A DNA stretch of 64,000 bases, from positions 62,001 to 126,000 of the forward strand of contig RKQB01000011.1 of the NCBI GenBank assembly GCA_003797895.1. Reading direction: 5' to 3'. This stretch comes from Cyclobacteriaceae bacterium YHN15. GTDB taxonomy: Bacteria > Bacteroidota > Bacteroidia > Cytophagales > Cyclobacteriaceae. Position 1 is the stretch's first letter; each line of letters begins with the position of its first letter. A program made the position numbers and the translations under genes. The notes under the pieces were generated by a model. It saw only the letters and a program-made list of their open reading frames with translations. It was not told where the DNA came from and ran no database searches. Below are positions 17,891 through 27,008 of this stretch, piece after piece.

Positions 17891-19285
17891 ATGAGGGCAA
17901 AGCAACATACGATAAAAAAACAAGTAACTGTATCAGGTGTAGGGCTTCATACAGGAGTAATTTCCAATTTAACCTTTTTACCAGCACCCCCAAATCATGG
18001 TTTCAAATTCCAAAGAGTAGATCTAGAAGGTTTGCCTACCATTGATGCAGATGTAGACAATGTAGTAGATGTTTCCAGAGGAACTACGTTAGAACAGGGC
18101 GGGGCCAGGGTTTTTACAGTTGAACATGTACTTGCTGCTTTAGTGGGATTGGAAATTGACAATGTATTGATGCAAATAGATGGACCTGAACCTCCAATTT
18201 TGGATGGGTCTTCCATACAGTTTATCGAAATACTTGAAGATGCTGGTTTTGAAGAACAAAATGCTTTAAGAAGATTCTTTGAAGTGCCTGAAAGCATCAC
18301 TTATCGTGATCCAGCCAGGGAAGTGGAGCTTGCTGCCCTTCCTTTGGACGACTACAGGATAACTGTAATGGTAGACTATAATTCTCCCGTTTTGGGAAGT
18401 CAACATGCCTCTATAACCAATATCAACCAGTTTAAATCAGAGATCGCTTCCTGTAGGACTTTTTGTTTCCTACATGAACTGGAAATGCTCTACAATCAAA
18501 ACTTGATTAAGGGTGGGGACTTAAACAATGCCATTGTTGTGGTCGACAGGATAGTAGAAGATTCAGAATTGGAGCATTTAGCCAAAATGTTCAATAAAAA
18601 TAAGGTGGAGGTTAGGAAAGAGGGGATTTTAAACAATGTGGAATTAAGGTATAAAAACGAGCCTGCCAGACATAAGTTATTGGATGTGGTTGGTGACCTG
18701 GCCTTGGTGGGAAGACCTTTGAAAGCGCAAATTTTGGCCGCAAGACCAGGTCATGCCGCTAATGTGGCTTTTGCAAAAAAAATAAAGAGAGCATGGGAAA
18801 AAATTGGTCCTAACCATATACCACACTATGATCCAAAACTCCCTCCCGTAATGGATATTGGACAGATTAGTAATATATTACCTCACAGATATCCTTTCCA
18901 ACTGTTGGACAAGGTGATCTACCTTGACGACACCGTGGTAGCAGGAGTAAAAAATGTAACCATCAACGAACCCTTTTTTATGGGGCACTTCCCCAACAAT
19001 CCTGTAATGCCAGGTGTGCTACAGGTAGAGGCCATGGCACAAACAGGTGGGATTTTGGTTTTAAGTACAGTCGAAGACCCCGAAAATTATTGGACCTATT
19101 TTCTTGGCATTGAAAACTGTAAATTCAGAAAAATGGTTTTACCGGGAGACACTTTGGTTTTTAAATGTGAATTGTTGGCTCCGATAAGAAGAGGTATTGC
19201 CAAAATGAAAGGAGAGGCATTCGTAGGAAACACCCTTGTTTGTGAAGCCGTAATGACAGCCAGCATAGTTAGAAAAGAATCATGA
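17891..19285 (+). CDS. lpxC-fabZ: Bifunctional UDP-3-O-acyl-GlcNAc deacetylase / 3-hydroxyacyl-ACP dehydratase
   Basis: A 464-residue fusion. LpxC (about residues 1-305) is the zinc deacetylase committing to lipid A: GVGLHTGVI, VEHVLAALVGLEIDN with a zinc His, GPEPPILDGSS, then LLDVVGDLALVG and ARPGHAANVAFAKKI. FabZ (about 315-464) dehydrates hydroxyacyl-ACP in fatty acid synthesis: ILPHRYPFQLLDKV, PFFMGHFPNNPVMPGVLQVEAMAQ with the catalytic His and Glu. This fusion is typical of Bacteroidota and Chlorobi. The two halves use the same hydroxyacyl-ACP pool. The stop overlaps lpxA by 4 bp (ATGA). Confidence 0.97.
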   Translation: MRAKQHTIKKQVTVSGVGLHTGVISNLTFLPAPPNHGFKFQRVDLEGLPTIDADVDNVVDVSRGTTLEQGGARVFTVEHVLAALVGLEIDNVLMQIDGPEPPILDGSSIQFIEILEDAGFEEQNALRRFFEVPESITYRDPAREVELAALPLDDYRITVMVDYNSPVLGSQHASITNINQFKSEIASCRTFCFLHELEMLYNQNLIKGGDLNNAIVVVDRIVEDSELEHLAKMFNKNKVEVRKEGILNNVELRYKNEPARHKLLDVVGDLALVGRPLKAQILAARPGHAANVAFAKKIKRAWEKIGPNHIPHYDPKLPPVMDIGQISNILPHRYPFQLLDKVIYLDDTVVAGVKNVTINEPFFMGHFPNNPVMPGVLQVEAMAQTGGILVLSTVEDPENYWTYFLGIENCKFRKMVLPGDTLVFKCELLAPIRRGIAKMKGEAFVGNTLVCEAVMTASIVRKES

Positions 19286-20061
19286 TAAGCAATTTGTCCC
19301 ATATCCACGAAAAAGCCAAAATTGGCAAGAGCGTTCATATTGACCCATTCACCATGATACATGAAAATGTGGAAATTGGGGATGGAACCTGGATTGGTTC
19401 CAATGTGACTATTTATCCTGGAGCAAGAATCGGTAACAACTGTAAGATATTTCCAGGAGCCGTAATTTCCGCTATTCCTCAGGACCTGAAATTCCAAGGC
19501 GAAGATTCAACTGTGGAGATTGGTGACAACACGACCATTCGTGAATGTGTAACAATCAGTAGAGGAACCATGGATAAAAGAACTACGAAGGTAGGAAGCA
19601 ACTGTCTACTGATGGCCTATGTTCATATTGCCCATGACTGTGTAATTGGAAATAATGTTATTTTAGCCAATGCAGTTCAGGTAGCCGGTCATGTATCCAT
19701 CGATGATTGGGCAATTATTGGAGGAAGCAGTGCTATCCATCAATTTGTAAAGGTTGGAATGCATGCAATGATTTCGGGAGGATCTTTGGTGAGAAAAGAT
19801 GTCCCTCCTTATACCAAAGCAGCCAGAGAACCTCTTAGCTATGCAGGAGTAAACAGTCTGGGGTTAAGAAGAAGAGGATTTTCAAGTGAGTCGATAAGCC
19901 TGATTCAGGAAGTTTACAGATATCTTTTCCTAAACAGCCTAAACAACAGCCGGGCTTTGGAGGAAATTGAAATCAATCTGCCAGCCACAAAGGAAAGAGA
20001 CGAAATCATTAATTTTATAAGATCTTCGGAACGAGGTGTCATGAAAGGATATATAAGCTAA
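19282..20061 (+). CDS. lpxA: UDP-GlcNAc acyltransferase
   Basis: A 259-residue trimeric enzyme for the first step of lipid A synthesis, transferring a hydroxyacyl chain from ACP to UDP-GlcNAc. Hexapeptide repeats fill residues 1-180 (GNNCKIFPGAVI, VEIGDNTTIRECVTI), with AIPQDLKF and the catalytic His in VHIAHDCVIGNN, then the helical C-terminal domain (GLRRRGFSSESI). It is coupled to lpxC-fabZ by a 4-bp overlap and followed after 2 bp by an ABC ATPase gene. Length and motifs are normal. Confidence 0.97.
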   Translation: MISNLSHIHEKAKIGKSVHIDPFTMIHENVEIGDGTWIGSNVTIYPGARIGNNCKIFPGAVISAIPQDLKFQGEDSTVEIGDNTTIRECVTISRGTMDKRTTKVGSNCLLMAYVHIAHDCVIGNNVILANAVQVAGHVSIDDWAIIGGSSAIHQFVKVGMHAMISGGSLVRKDVPPYTKAAREPLSYAGVNSLGLRRRGFSSESISLIQEVYRYLFLNSLNNSRALEEIEINLPATKERDEIINFIRSSERGVMKGYIS

Positions 20062-20063
20062 AA

Positions 20064-20699
20064 ATGATAGATATCAAACTGAAAGGCCTTGGCAAACGCT
20101 TCCAGTATGATTGGATTTTTAAAAATCTGACTACCATAGTTCCCAGTGGATCCATCTGTGCTATCACTGGAGGTAATGGTTCAGGAAAATCAACATTATT
20201 GAAATGTATTTCAGCAATTAATCCTTTCACAGAAGGAAAAATTGAATATCAACTGGGTGGCAAAGAGATTACCGAATCTGAAATCTTCAATTACCTCGTA
20301 ATCAGCGCTCCTTACCTTGAGTTACCTGAGGAATTTAGTTTGATTGAATTACTCAATTTTCATTTCAAATTCAAAAAACCAATCCAGGGGCTTGATTTTG
20401 AGGATATGATCCATAAAATGTACCTCTATGAGCACAGGAACAAACCCATCAATCAGTTCAGTTCTGGAATGAAGCAAAGGTTGAAGTTAGGTCTTTGTAT
20501 GTTTTCAGATGTTCCAATGGTACTTTTGGATGAACCGACCTCCAATTTAGATGAGAAGGGAATCCTTTGGTATTTTGAAATGGTAGGTGAATTTGGTAAA
20601 AACAAAACTATTTTCATTTGCTCAAATGATTCCAGAGAATATGGTTTTTGCAAACAACGTATTCATATGGATGATTATAAGCTTTTACAAAAACTTTGA
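20064..20699 (+). CDS. ABC transporter ATP-binding protein
   Basis: A 211-residue single ABC ATPase domain: Walker A ITGGNGSGKSTLLK, signature FSSGMKQRLKLGL, Walker B PMVLLDEPTSNLDEKG. No membrane part is fused and no permease gene is adjacent, so the partner must be elsewhere. The 2-bp spacing from lpxA says it is the last gene of the lipid A operon. A role in envelope lipid or LPS handling is a guess from position only; it is not MsbA or LptB by visible motifs. Confidence 0.88.
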   Translation: MIDIKLKGLGKRFQYDWIFKNLTTIVPSGSICAITGGNGSGKSTLLKCISAINPFTEGKIEYQLGGKEITESEIFNYLVISAPYLELPEEFSLIELLNFHFKFKKPIQGLDFEDMIHKMYLYEHRNKPINQFSSGMKQRLKLGLCMFSDVPMVLLDEPTSNLDEKGILWYFEMVGEFGKNKTIFICSNDSREYGFCKQRIHMDDYKLLQKL

Positions 20700-20748
20700 T
20701 TATTCTTTCTAATCATTAATTTTACGGACAAATTACCTATAAGCAATT

Positions 20749-21231
20749 ATGAAAAAGTGGATTTTTAGCTTACTCATTTGGTCACTTTCAACTGTTGTTT
20801 TACTTTCTTGTGAAGAAAAAACCAGTGACCCTCCTTCACAAAAAACTCCCGAAGAACTTGCTACGGAAGATTTGACCGGAGGATCTTCCCAGGCCTGGAC
20901 AGTGGCAGGAGGTGGATCGGTGATTAGAGACGGGCGTTCAGAAACCAATATTTACCAGACCTTTGAAATCATATTTGCGGCCAATGAAACAAGCCGTACC
21001 TATCAGACTTTTAATAATAACAGCTTATTTGAAGGAAGTGGAAACTGGGTCTTTGCCGGATCAAGCGTAGATAAAATTATTCTTTCCGGTTCTGCACCTG
21101 CCTCTGGACAGGAGATTTCTTTTACAAGAACAGGAAATGATCTGAGGCTTCAGTTTTCAATTCCATTGCCAACTACGAATACCGGCGCAGTGGCTGGAAG
21201 CTATGTCTTCAACTTAAAAAGAAAACAATGA
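20749..21231 (+). CDS. Predicted lipoprotein, unknown family
   Basis: A 160-residue protein with a signal peptide and a lipobox ending in LLSC (Cys near residue 21), followed by an acidic spacer (CEEKTSDPPSQ). The rest is beta-rich with LTGGSSQAWTVAGGGSVI and a C-terminal AVAGSYVFNLKRK. The pattern of a lipoprotein with a weakly conserved beta-sandwich is common in Bacteroidota, but I cannot assign a function. It is 49 bp after the ABC gene and may be the end of that transcript or separate. Confidence 0.7.
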   Translation: MKKWIFSLLIWSLSTVVLLSCEEKTSDPPSQKTPEELATEDLTGGSSQAWTVAGGGSVIRDGRSETNIYQTFEIIFAANETSRTYQTFNNNSLFEGSGNWVFAGSSVDKIILSGSAPASGQEISFTRTGNDLRLQFSIPLPTTNTGAVAGSYVFNLKRKQ

Positions 21232-21285
21232 TAGATTGTTAGGAACTGATTTCTAATTGGTGCTTTTCTCCGCAATTGACCCTTT

Positions 21286-23676
21286 TTACACTTTTAAGGT
21301 AACCAAGGTAACTCCTGAACCTCCTCTATCTGCATGCTCATCTTCCAGTTTGGCCACTTGGTTCATTCCCCTGAGCAGGTTTCTCGTGATTTCCCTTAGG
21401 ATACCATCCCCTTTGCCATGAACGATTCTAAGGTCTTTCAAACCTAACATATAACCATCATCCACAAAATTTTGGACGATGGCCAAAATCTCTTCCCCCC
21501 TTTTTCCCCTGATATCCAGATTAGGTGAAAAATCCATCATCTTTGAATTGGTATCATAGCCCGTCCTCTTTGCAAAGGTTTTTTTCTCTTTCTTCATTTC
21601 CCCAAAGGAAATTTTTTCCAAACGACTGATTTTCACAGTAGACTTCAAATCCCCTATGCTGATTTCTGCCTCTTTTTTCTTTAAAGAAATCACCTGGGCT
21701 ATTGCTCCGTTGTCTTTTAATCTGACATAATCCCCAACTTGCATCTCACCTTCCAAAACCTTTACTTCCGGAGAATGGATTATCTTTTTTTCAGGTCTAA
21801 CCTGTACTTTTAACTCCTCGATTTCTGCTCTGACCCGTTTGGCCACGTCTTTATCTGCTTTGCTTTCCTTGATTTCCCTTATAGAACCCTCTATTTTTTT
21901 ATTGACCTGGTCCAAAAGTGCCTTAGCTTCTGCCTTGGCTTCTTGAATATACTGCTTTTGGTTTTTCTCGACGGTTTCTTTGAGCTGATTATATTCCTTT
22001 AACCTCTGATCCAACAGTCTCTCCTTTCTAAGGTTTTCAGCCATAATTTGCTCATATTTCGTCTTTTCATTTTCGAGTTTGGTCAATAACCTGTCATATT
22101 TCACCCTTTCTTCTCCAATGTGTTCCTTGGCATAGCCAAGTATATCCTTGGAAATTCCGATTTTGGAGGCAATTTCCAATGCAAAAGAACTTCCCGGTTT
22201 ACCTATTTCAAGCTGATACAAAGGTTCTAATTTGTCCACATCATAACGCATAGCTCCATTAACCATCCCTTGATTTTTGGCAGCAACTTGCTTTAGATTG
22301 CCATAATGGGTCGTTATTATCCCGTAAGCACCTGTTTTGTTCAAGGCCAATAGAATTCCCTCAGCAATGGCTCCACCAAACTGTGGTTCTGTGCCAGTAC
22401 CAAATTCATCTATGAAAAGAATGGTTTTTTTATCTGCAAATTGAGTGAAATATTTCATACTCATCAGATGCGAACTATAGGTACTCAGATCATTCTCGAT
22501 ATTCTGCTCATCACCTATATCAATGAAGAAACTATCAAAAACACTGCAAACAGAATGAGGGTCAAGTGGGACCAATAAACCACACTGTAGCATATATTGG
22601 ACCAAAGCAACTGTTTTAAGTGTCACAGACTTTCCACCTGCATTGGGACCCGATATAACCAAAAGCCTCCTATTGTGGTCGAGTTGAATATTTAGCGGAA
22701 CGATTTTTTTCCCCTGTTGCCTTAATGCAAAGTTCAATAAGGGGTGTTTGGCGTTGAACCAATTCAATTGTCTGGCTTTTTCAATCAAGGGTCGATTGGA
22801 ACCTGTTTTAATGGCAAATCTGGCTTTTGCCCGTATAAAGTCCACCATGCCTAAAAAATGAAATGCTTTTCTCAATTCAGGAATGTATGGCCTCAATGTA
22901 TCTGTTAGTTGGGTAAGAATTTTTTGGATTTCCCTACGCTCCATATACTCCAGGTCTTTGAGTTCATTGTTGATATCCAAAACCTCAGCGGGCTCCAAAA
23001 ACACCGTCTGACCTGTTGCGGACTCATCATGTATAAAACCCTTGATTTTTCTCTTATTTTCTGCCAAAACAGGGATAACCATTCTTCCTCCCCTAATTGT
23101 TATAGATGCATCATCCGGAGTTAGACCTTTAGCTTTTGCGTCCTTGAAAATCCTTTCCAAGACCTTCCTGAGTCTGTTTTCCTCATACAAAATCTGAGAC
23201 CTGATCAAAGACAGTTCTTTGGATGCATTATTTCTGATCTTCCCCTTTTCATCAATAATTCTTTCAATGGCGCGAAGAAGGTCATTATTTAAGTTGACAA
23301 GACCAAGAAGCTGAAATAATTGTGGGTATTCCTGTTCATGATCAAGAAAAAATTCAATACACCTACTTAATGTAAAAAGCGAAAGTTTTACCTCGTGAAA
23401 TTCATCCTCATAGAGAAAGGTACCCTCTATTTTGGCTTTTTCAAGGTATGGATGAATATTGGTGAAGTTGGAAGAAGGAAACAAATCTCCTGATTCTATG
23501 ATTTTTTTGAATTCCTCAGTTTGGTCCAAGAGCCTGCTTATAAGTTTTTGATCTTTGGAGAAACTCATTTTTTCCACGAAATCCACTCCAAGGGAACTGG
23601 TACATTCCTCTTTGATCAATTCCCTGATTTTTAAAAAATTGATTTTTTCTTCCAGATTCTTTGGGTAAAGCATCAT
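21286..23676 (-). CDS. mutS2: Endonuclease MutS2
   Basis: A 796-residue MutS paralogue that binds branched DNA or collided ribosomes and carries a C-terminal nuclease. The ATPase has Walker A ISGPNAGGKSVTLKT, the FFIDIGDEQNIENDLSTYSSH block, Walker B TILFIDEFGTGTEP and TTHYGNLK. A long coiled coil follows (about residues 520-620), then a KOW-like piece (GDYVRLKDNGAIAQV) and an Smr domain (LDIRGKRGEEIL, RIVHGKGDGILRE). There is no MutS mismatch-recognition domain. DUF4296 lies just 3 bp upstream, so both are probably cotranscribed. Confidence 0.95.
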   Translation of the reverse strand: MMLYPKNLEEKINFLKIRELIKEECTSSLGVDFVEKMSFSKDQKLISRLLDQTEEFKKIIESGDLFPSSNFTNIHPYLEKAKIEGTFLYEDEFHEVKLSLFTLSRCIEFFLDHEQEYPQLFQLLGLVNLNNDLLRAIERIIDEKGKIRNNASKELSLIRSQILYEENRLRKVLERIFKDAKAKGLTPDDASITIRGGRMVIPVLAENKRKIKGFIHDESATGQTVFLEPAEVLDINNELKDLEYMERREIQKILTQLTDTLRPYIPELRKAFHFLGMVDFIRAKARFAIKTGSNRPLIEKARQLNWFNAKHPLLNFALRQQGKKIVPLNIQLDHNRRLLVISGPNAGGKSVTLKTVALVQYMLQCGLLVPLDPHSVCSVFDSFFIDIGDEQNIENDLSTYSSHLMSMKYFTQFADKKTILFIDEFGTGTEPQFGGAIAEGILLALNKTGAYGIITTHYGNLKQVAAKNQGMVNGAMRYDVDKLEPLYQLEIGKPGSSFALEIASKIGISKDILGYAKEHIGEERVKYDRLLTKLENEKTKYEQIMAENLRKERLLDQRLKEYNQLKETVEKNQKQYIQEAKAEAKALLDQVNKKIEGSIREIKESKADKDVAKRVRAEIEELKVQVRPEKKIIHSPEVKVLEGEMQVGDYVRLKDNGAIAQVISLKKKEAEISIGDLKSTVKISRLEKISFGEMKKEKKTFAKRTGYDTNSKMMDFSPNLDIRGKRGEEILAIVQNFVDDGYMLGLKDLRIVHGKGDGILREITRNLLRGMNQVAKLEDEHADRGGSGVTLVTLKV

Positions 23677-23679
23677 GCG

Positions 23680-24018
23680 CTAATTATTTCCTGATTTTTC
23701 AACAACATGGAGTGAATCAATTGTCCGTGCATACATCCTGTCCATTTTTTTGGTGTCCTGCATGTAATATTCAAGGCTCATTCTGAAAACTGAATCAGGT
23801 ATTTGATGTTTTTTGAAAACCTCTTTTTCAAATAAAGGATAAAGTACACGGGAGGAATCATAATGGATGGGAAAGGTACTGACCAAACCTTCAGCCAAAT
23901 GAATATCAATTAGGACCTCAACCATTTTGTCCTCATCCAAAATTCCATCCGGAAGTTTTCTCCCGCCACAAGAAAAAAGAATTGTTAAAACTGAAATAAA
24001 GATGACTGTTTTTTTCAC
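23680..24018 (-). CDS. DUF4296 lipoprotein
   Basis: About 112 residues from a GTG start at 24018. A short signal peptide ends in the lipobox LFSC and is followed by GGRKLPDGILDEDKMVEVLIDIHLAEGLV, the mark of DUF4296, and then a helical domain. An in-frame ATG at 24060 would add 14 residues before the signal peptide and is possible but gives an unusually long n-region. It is likely anchored in a membrane. Function unknown; its place 3 bp before mutS2 gives no obvious hint. Confidence 0.82.
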   Translation of the reverse strand: MKKTVIFISVLTILFSCGGRKLPDGILDEDKMVEVLIDIHLAEGLVSTFPIHYDSSRVLYPLFEKEVFKKHQIPDSVFRMSLEYYMQDTKKMDRMYARTIDSLHVVEKSGNN

Positions 24019-24193
24019 AGGGTAAAAATAAGACTTATAAATGTAATTTGTAGATTTCACCTCAATTAGAAATCCTTGATCTCTTAAAATATCTTAAATA
24101 AAGGAAGTTGGTAAAATAGAAGCGCCTCCACGCAAAATTGGCTTTTTTTTATTCATTTGAGTACCTTAAATTAGGCTTCTGAATTTACACCCA

Positions 24194-25072
24194 ATGAACC
24201 AACTGCTCAAAAAACTTCGAAAGTATGAGATCATGATCAGGAAAGTGGCCAATAATCACCTTCAGGGTGATTATCAATCCATTTTCAAAGGAGCAGGCCT
24301 GGAGTTTGATGACTTACGCCCTTACCAGTATGGGGACGATATTAGAACAATCGAATGGAAGGTGTCTGCAAAAGGCCATGGAACTTTTGTTAAAACTTTC
24401 CGTGAAGATAAAGATCAGTCGGTTTATTTCTTGTTGGATATTTCAGGATCTCAGGATATAGGAGAAAAGGGAAGAAAAAAAATTGACCTTGGAAAAGAAA
24501 TTGCCGGGGTTTTGACTTTGGCTGCCATATTCGAGGGAAGTCAGGCGGGATTGATTTCTTTTTCTGATCAAAAAGAAAAAATCATTCTTCCAGGAAAAGG
24601 CCCTAAACAGGGGGTTAAAATCATTCAGGGTATATTCAATCATAAAAACACCTCCCTAAAAACAAATCTCAGGGAAATGTTCAATTTCGCACTAAACCTC
24701 ATCAAAAAAAGGAGTATCATCATCGTGATCTCAGATTTTATAGATGAAGGTTATGAAAGACCATTCAAAGCACTGGCCGAAAAACATGATCTGGTCGCTA
24801 TTCAGATAACTGACCCTAGAGAATCTCTTCTCCCCTCTCTTGGAATTATCCCGATTTACGACAAGGAAGAAGGGAGAACTACATGGGTTAATACAGCTTT
24901 TGGTTCATTTTCCAAAAAAATTTCGGAGACCTTTACCACCGAAAGAACTCACTTACAGGAAATCTGTAAAAAAAACCAAATCAACTACTTAAACATCAAT
25001 ACAAAGGAGGATATCGTATTACCTTTGATCGAATTGTTTAAGAAACGAAATAGAATGATGAAGCGTGGATAA
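24194..25072 (+). CDS. DUF58 (VWA-like) protein, Bat-operon type
   Basis: A 292-residue soluble protein of the family encoded next to MoxR ATPases and Bat proteins. Hallmarks are the N-terminal GDYQSIFKGAGLEFDDLRPYQYGDDIRTIEWKVSA region (DUF58 motif), then a VWA-like fold starting YFLLDISGSQDIG with a MIDAS-like DxSxS. No MoxR gene precedes it here. The stop overlaps the next gene by 8 bp. The role is probably assembly or regulation of envelope or respiratory complexes, inferred from family context only. Confidence 0.85.
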   Translation: MNQLLKKLRKYEIMIRKVANNHLQGDYQSIFKGAGLEFDDLRPYQYGDDIRTIEWKVSAKGHGTFVKTFREDKDQSVYFLLDISGSQDIGEKGRKKIDLGKEIAGVLTLAAIFEGSQAGLISFSDQKEKIILPGKGPKQGVKIIQGIFNHKNTSLKTNLREMFNFALNLIKKRSIIIVISDFIDEGYERPFKALAEKHDLVAIQITDPRESLLPSLGIIPIYDKEEGRTTWVNTAFGSFSKKISETFTTERTHLQEICKKNQINYLNINTKEDIVLPLIELFKKRNRMMKRG

Positions 25073-25970
25073 GAAAATATATTATTTAGTTTGTTTGATC
25101 CTGTTCAATCTGGTTGGAAATGTCCTGGGACAGGAAAGAGAGGTTGAAGTAGAAGGCTATTTCCAGCAGGATTCTGCTATGATTGGGGAAAGGGTTGCCT
25201 ATATTTTAAAAGCCAGATACGGAGAAGGCCATAACATAGTATTCCCCGATTCAACATTTGATTTCTCCCCATTTGTTCTTTTAGAGAAAAAAACTTTCAT
25301 GTCCAGCACGACTGAAGGCATTACTTTAGATAGCGCCATTTATTATGTTTCGAATTTTTCCTTAGAACCCATAAGTTTCTTTTCTATTCCAGTTTTTGAA
25401 GTATTCAAATATGACAGCTTAATCCACCAGCCGCTTGAAGCATCATTGGCACTCAAGCTAATAATTGACACCATACCCGATGAGCTTTCATTCAGGGATA
25501 ACAATGTTTACCAACCTATAGATACTGAATTCAATTTCCCATTACTGATTGGCCTACTCCTTTCACTTATTTTTATTGGTATTGGCATATCCTTCTTTTT
25601 TGGTAAAAGTATCAGAAGAAGATGGGAGATTTGGATGGAAAAAAGAAAATATAGGCTATTTGCCTTAAGATGGAAGAAAGCAGAGGAGGAATTTGCAGCT
25701 AAGCCTGATATGGACCATGCGGATGAACTGTTAGGGCTTTGGAAAACCTACATGGAACATTTAAAGGACAAACCTTTCAGAGAATGGACGACAATTGAGA
25801 TTTCAGATTTCCTGGAAAATAAAGAGATCATCAAAGATTTCAGAGAAATAGAAATGATTATCTATGCAGGTAAGTCTGGAAAGAATATCCCCAAAGCGTG
25901 TCAAAATTTATGGAACATCTGCTCGGATACCTATCAACAAAAAATAACTGCTACTGATGACCGCAAATAG
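25065..25970 (+). CDS. BatD/DUF4381-like membrane protein
   Basis: A 301-residue protein starting with GTG at 25065, followed by a signal peptide (YYLVCLILFNLVGNVLG). The periplasmic part (about residues 23-170) has the beta-rich opening EVEGYFQQDSAMIGERVAY of BatD-like proteins. One transmembrane helix (about 175-195) precedes a cytoplasmic helical tail of about 105 residues rich in basic residues and Trp. It sits between DUF58 and BatA with overlaps of 8 and 14 bp, which supports the assignment more than sequence alone. Confidence 0.7.
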   Translation: MDKKIYYLVCLILFNLVGNVLGQEREVEVEGYFQQDSAMIGERVAYILKARYGEGHNIVFPDSTFDFSPFVLLEKKTFMSSTTEGITLDSAIYYVSNFSLEPISFFSIPVFEVFKYDSLIHQPLEASLALKLIIDTIPDELSFRDNNVYQPIDTEFNFPLLIGLLLSLIFIGIGISFFFGKSIRRRWEIWMEKRKYRLFALRWKKAEEEFAAKPDMDHADELLGLWKTYMEHLKDKPFREWTTIEISDFLENKEIIKDFREIEMIIYAGKSGKNIPKACQNLWNICSDTYQQKITATDDRK

Positions 25971-27003
25971 TATTGCTGATTTTTTTTCCTTCTATTGGTT
26001 TTATCCTGAAACTTTGAAAAGTTTTGACTGGGAAAACTTATGGGCTTTACACCTCATTTGGGCTCTTCCCCTATTATTCAGTCTACGAAAATTCATCAAA
26101 TTTTTAAAAAATCCGGTTTTGGAATTGTCACTTCCCGGCCGTATTTCCCAAAGTAACCCATGGACTTATTTACGATTGATTCCGGGTTTGTTTTTTCTTT
26201 TGGCAATGTGGATGATAGTGATTGCCTTGGCTAGACCTCAACGTACCAATGAAAGGGTTGAACAATACACTGAAGGCATTGATATTATGATTGTTCTCGA
26301 TATTTCCGAATCCATGGATTTACAGGATTTCAAACCCAACAGGTTGGAAGCTGCAAAAGAAACTGCCATCGAATTCATCAATGGACGTTTTGGGGACCGA
26401 ATCGGAATGGTCATATTTTCAGGTGAGGCTTACTCTTTGGCCCCTTTGACCACAGATCATGCTTTACTTTCTGATTTGGTCAAAGACATATCTTTCAATA
26501 TGATGGATGCTAAAGGAACAGCTATAGGTAGTGCACTTGCTGCTGGAACCAACCGGATGCGAGAATCAGAGTCCGCATCCAAAGTAATGATTTTGTTGAG
26601 TGATGGTGAAAATAACGCGGGAAATGTTGATCCTGTTTTCGCTGCACAATTGGCCGCAGCTTTGGATATTAAAATTTATACCATTGCAGTCGGAAAAGAT
26701 GGCATGGTACCTTATGGAGTTGACTTTTTTGGCAGGCCTCAGATGATTGAAAGCTACCTTGATGAAACCACTTTGAGGGAAATCGCTGAAATTGGAAGTG
26801 GACAGTTCTTCAGGGCATCTGACGATAATGCTTTAGAGCAGATTTTTGACCAAATAGACAGCATGGAAAAGGCAGAAATAATTGAATCCAGGTACAGGGA
26901 AACCGTGGACTACTATAGGTCTTATCTATTTTGGGGAATCTTGTTTTTCTTTTGCTGGTTAGGACTTAAAAGCACATTTTTCAATAATTTCTTATTGGAT
27001 TAG
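25957..27003 (+). CDS. batA: VWA-domain membrane protein BatA
   Basis: A 348-residue protein: an N-terminal membrane helix region, a second helix near residues 75-95, a VWA domain with a full MIDAS (IMIVLDISESMDLQDF, DISES; then a conserved Thr and LLSDGENN), and a C-terminal helix. This is the layout of BatA, linked in Bacteroidota to stress or aerotolerance. The usual next gene, batB, is absent; the operon ends here and a gene on the other strand starts 5 bp later. Confidence 0.87.
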   Translation: MTANSIADFFSFYWFYPETLKSFDWENLWALHLIWALPLLFSLRKFIKFLKNPVLELSLPGRISQSNPWTYLRLIPGLFFLLAMWMIVIALARPQRTNERVEQYTEGIDIMIVLDISESMDLQDFKPNRLEAAKETAIEFINGRFGDRIGMVIFSGEAYSLAPLTTDHALLSDLVKDISFNMMDAKGTAIGSALAAGTNRMRESESASKVMILLSDGENNAGNVDPVFAAQLAAALDIKIYTIAVGKDGMVPYGVDFFGRPQMIESYLDETTLREIAEIGSGQFFRASDDNALEQIFDQIDSMEKAEIIESRYRETVDYYRSYLFWGILFFFCWLGLKSTFFNNFLLD

Positions 27004-27008
27004 TAAAG

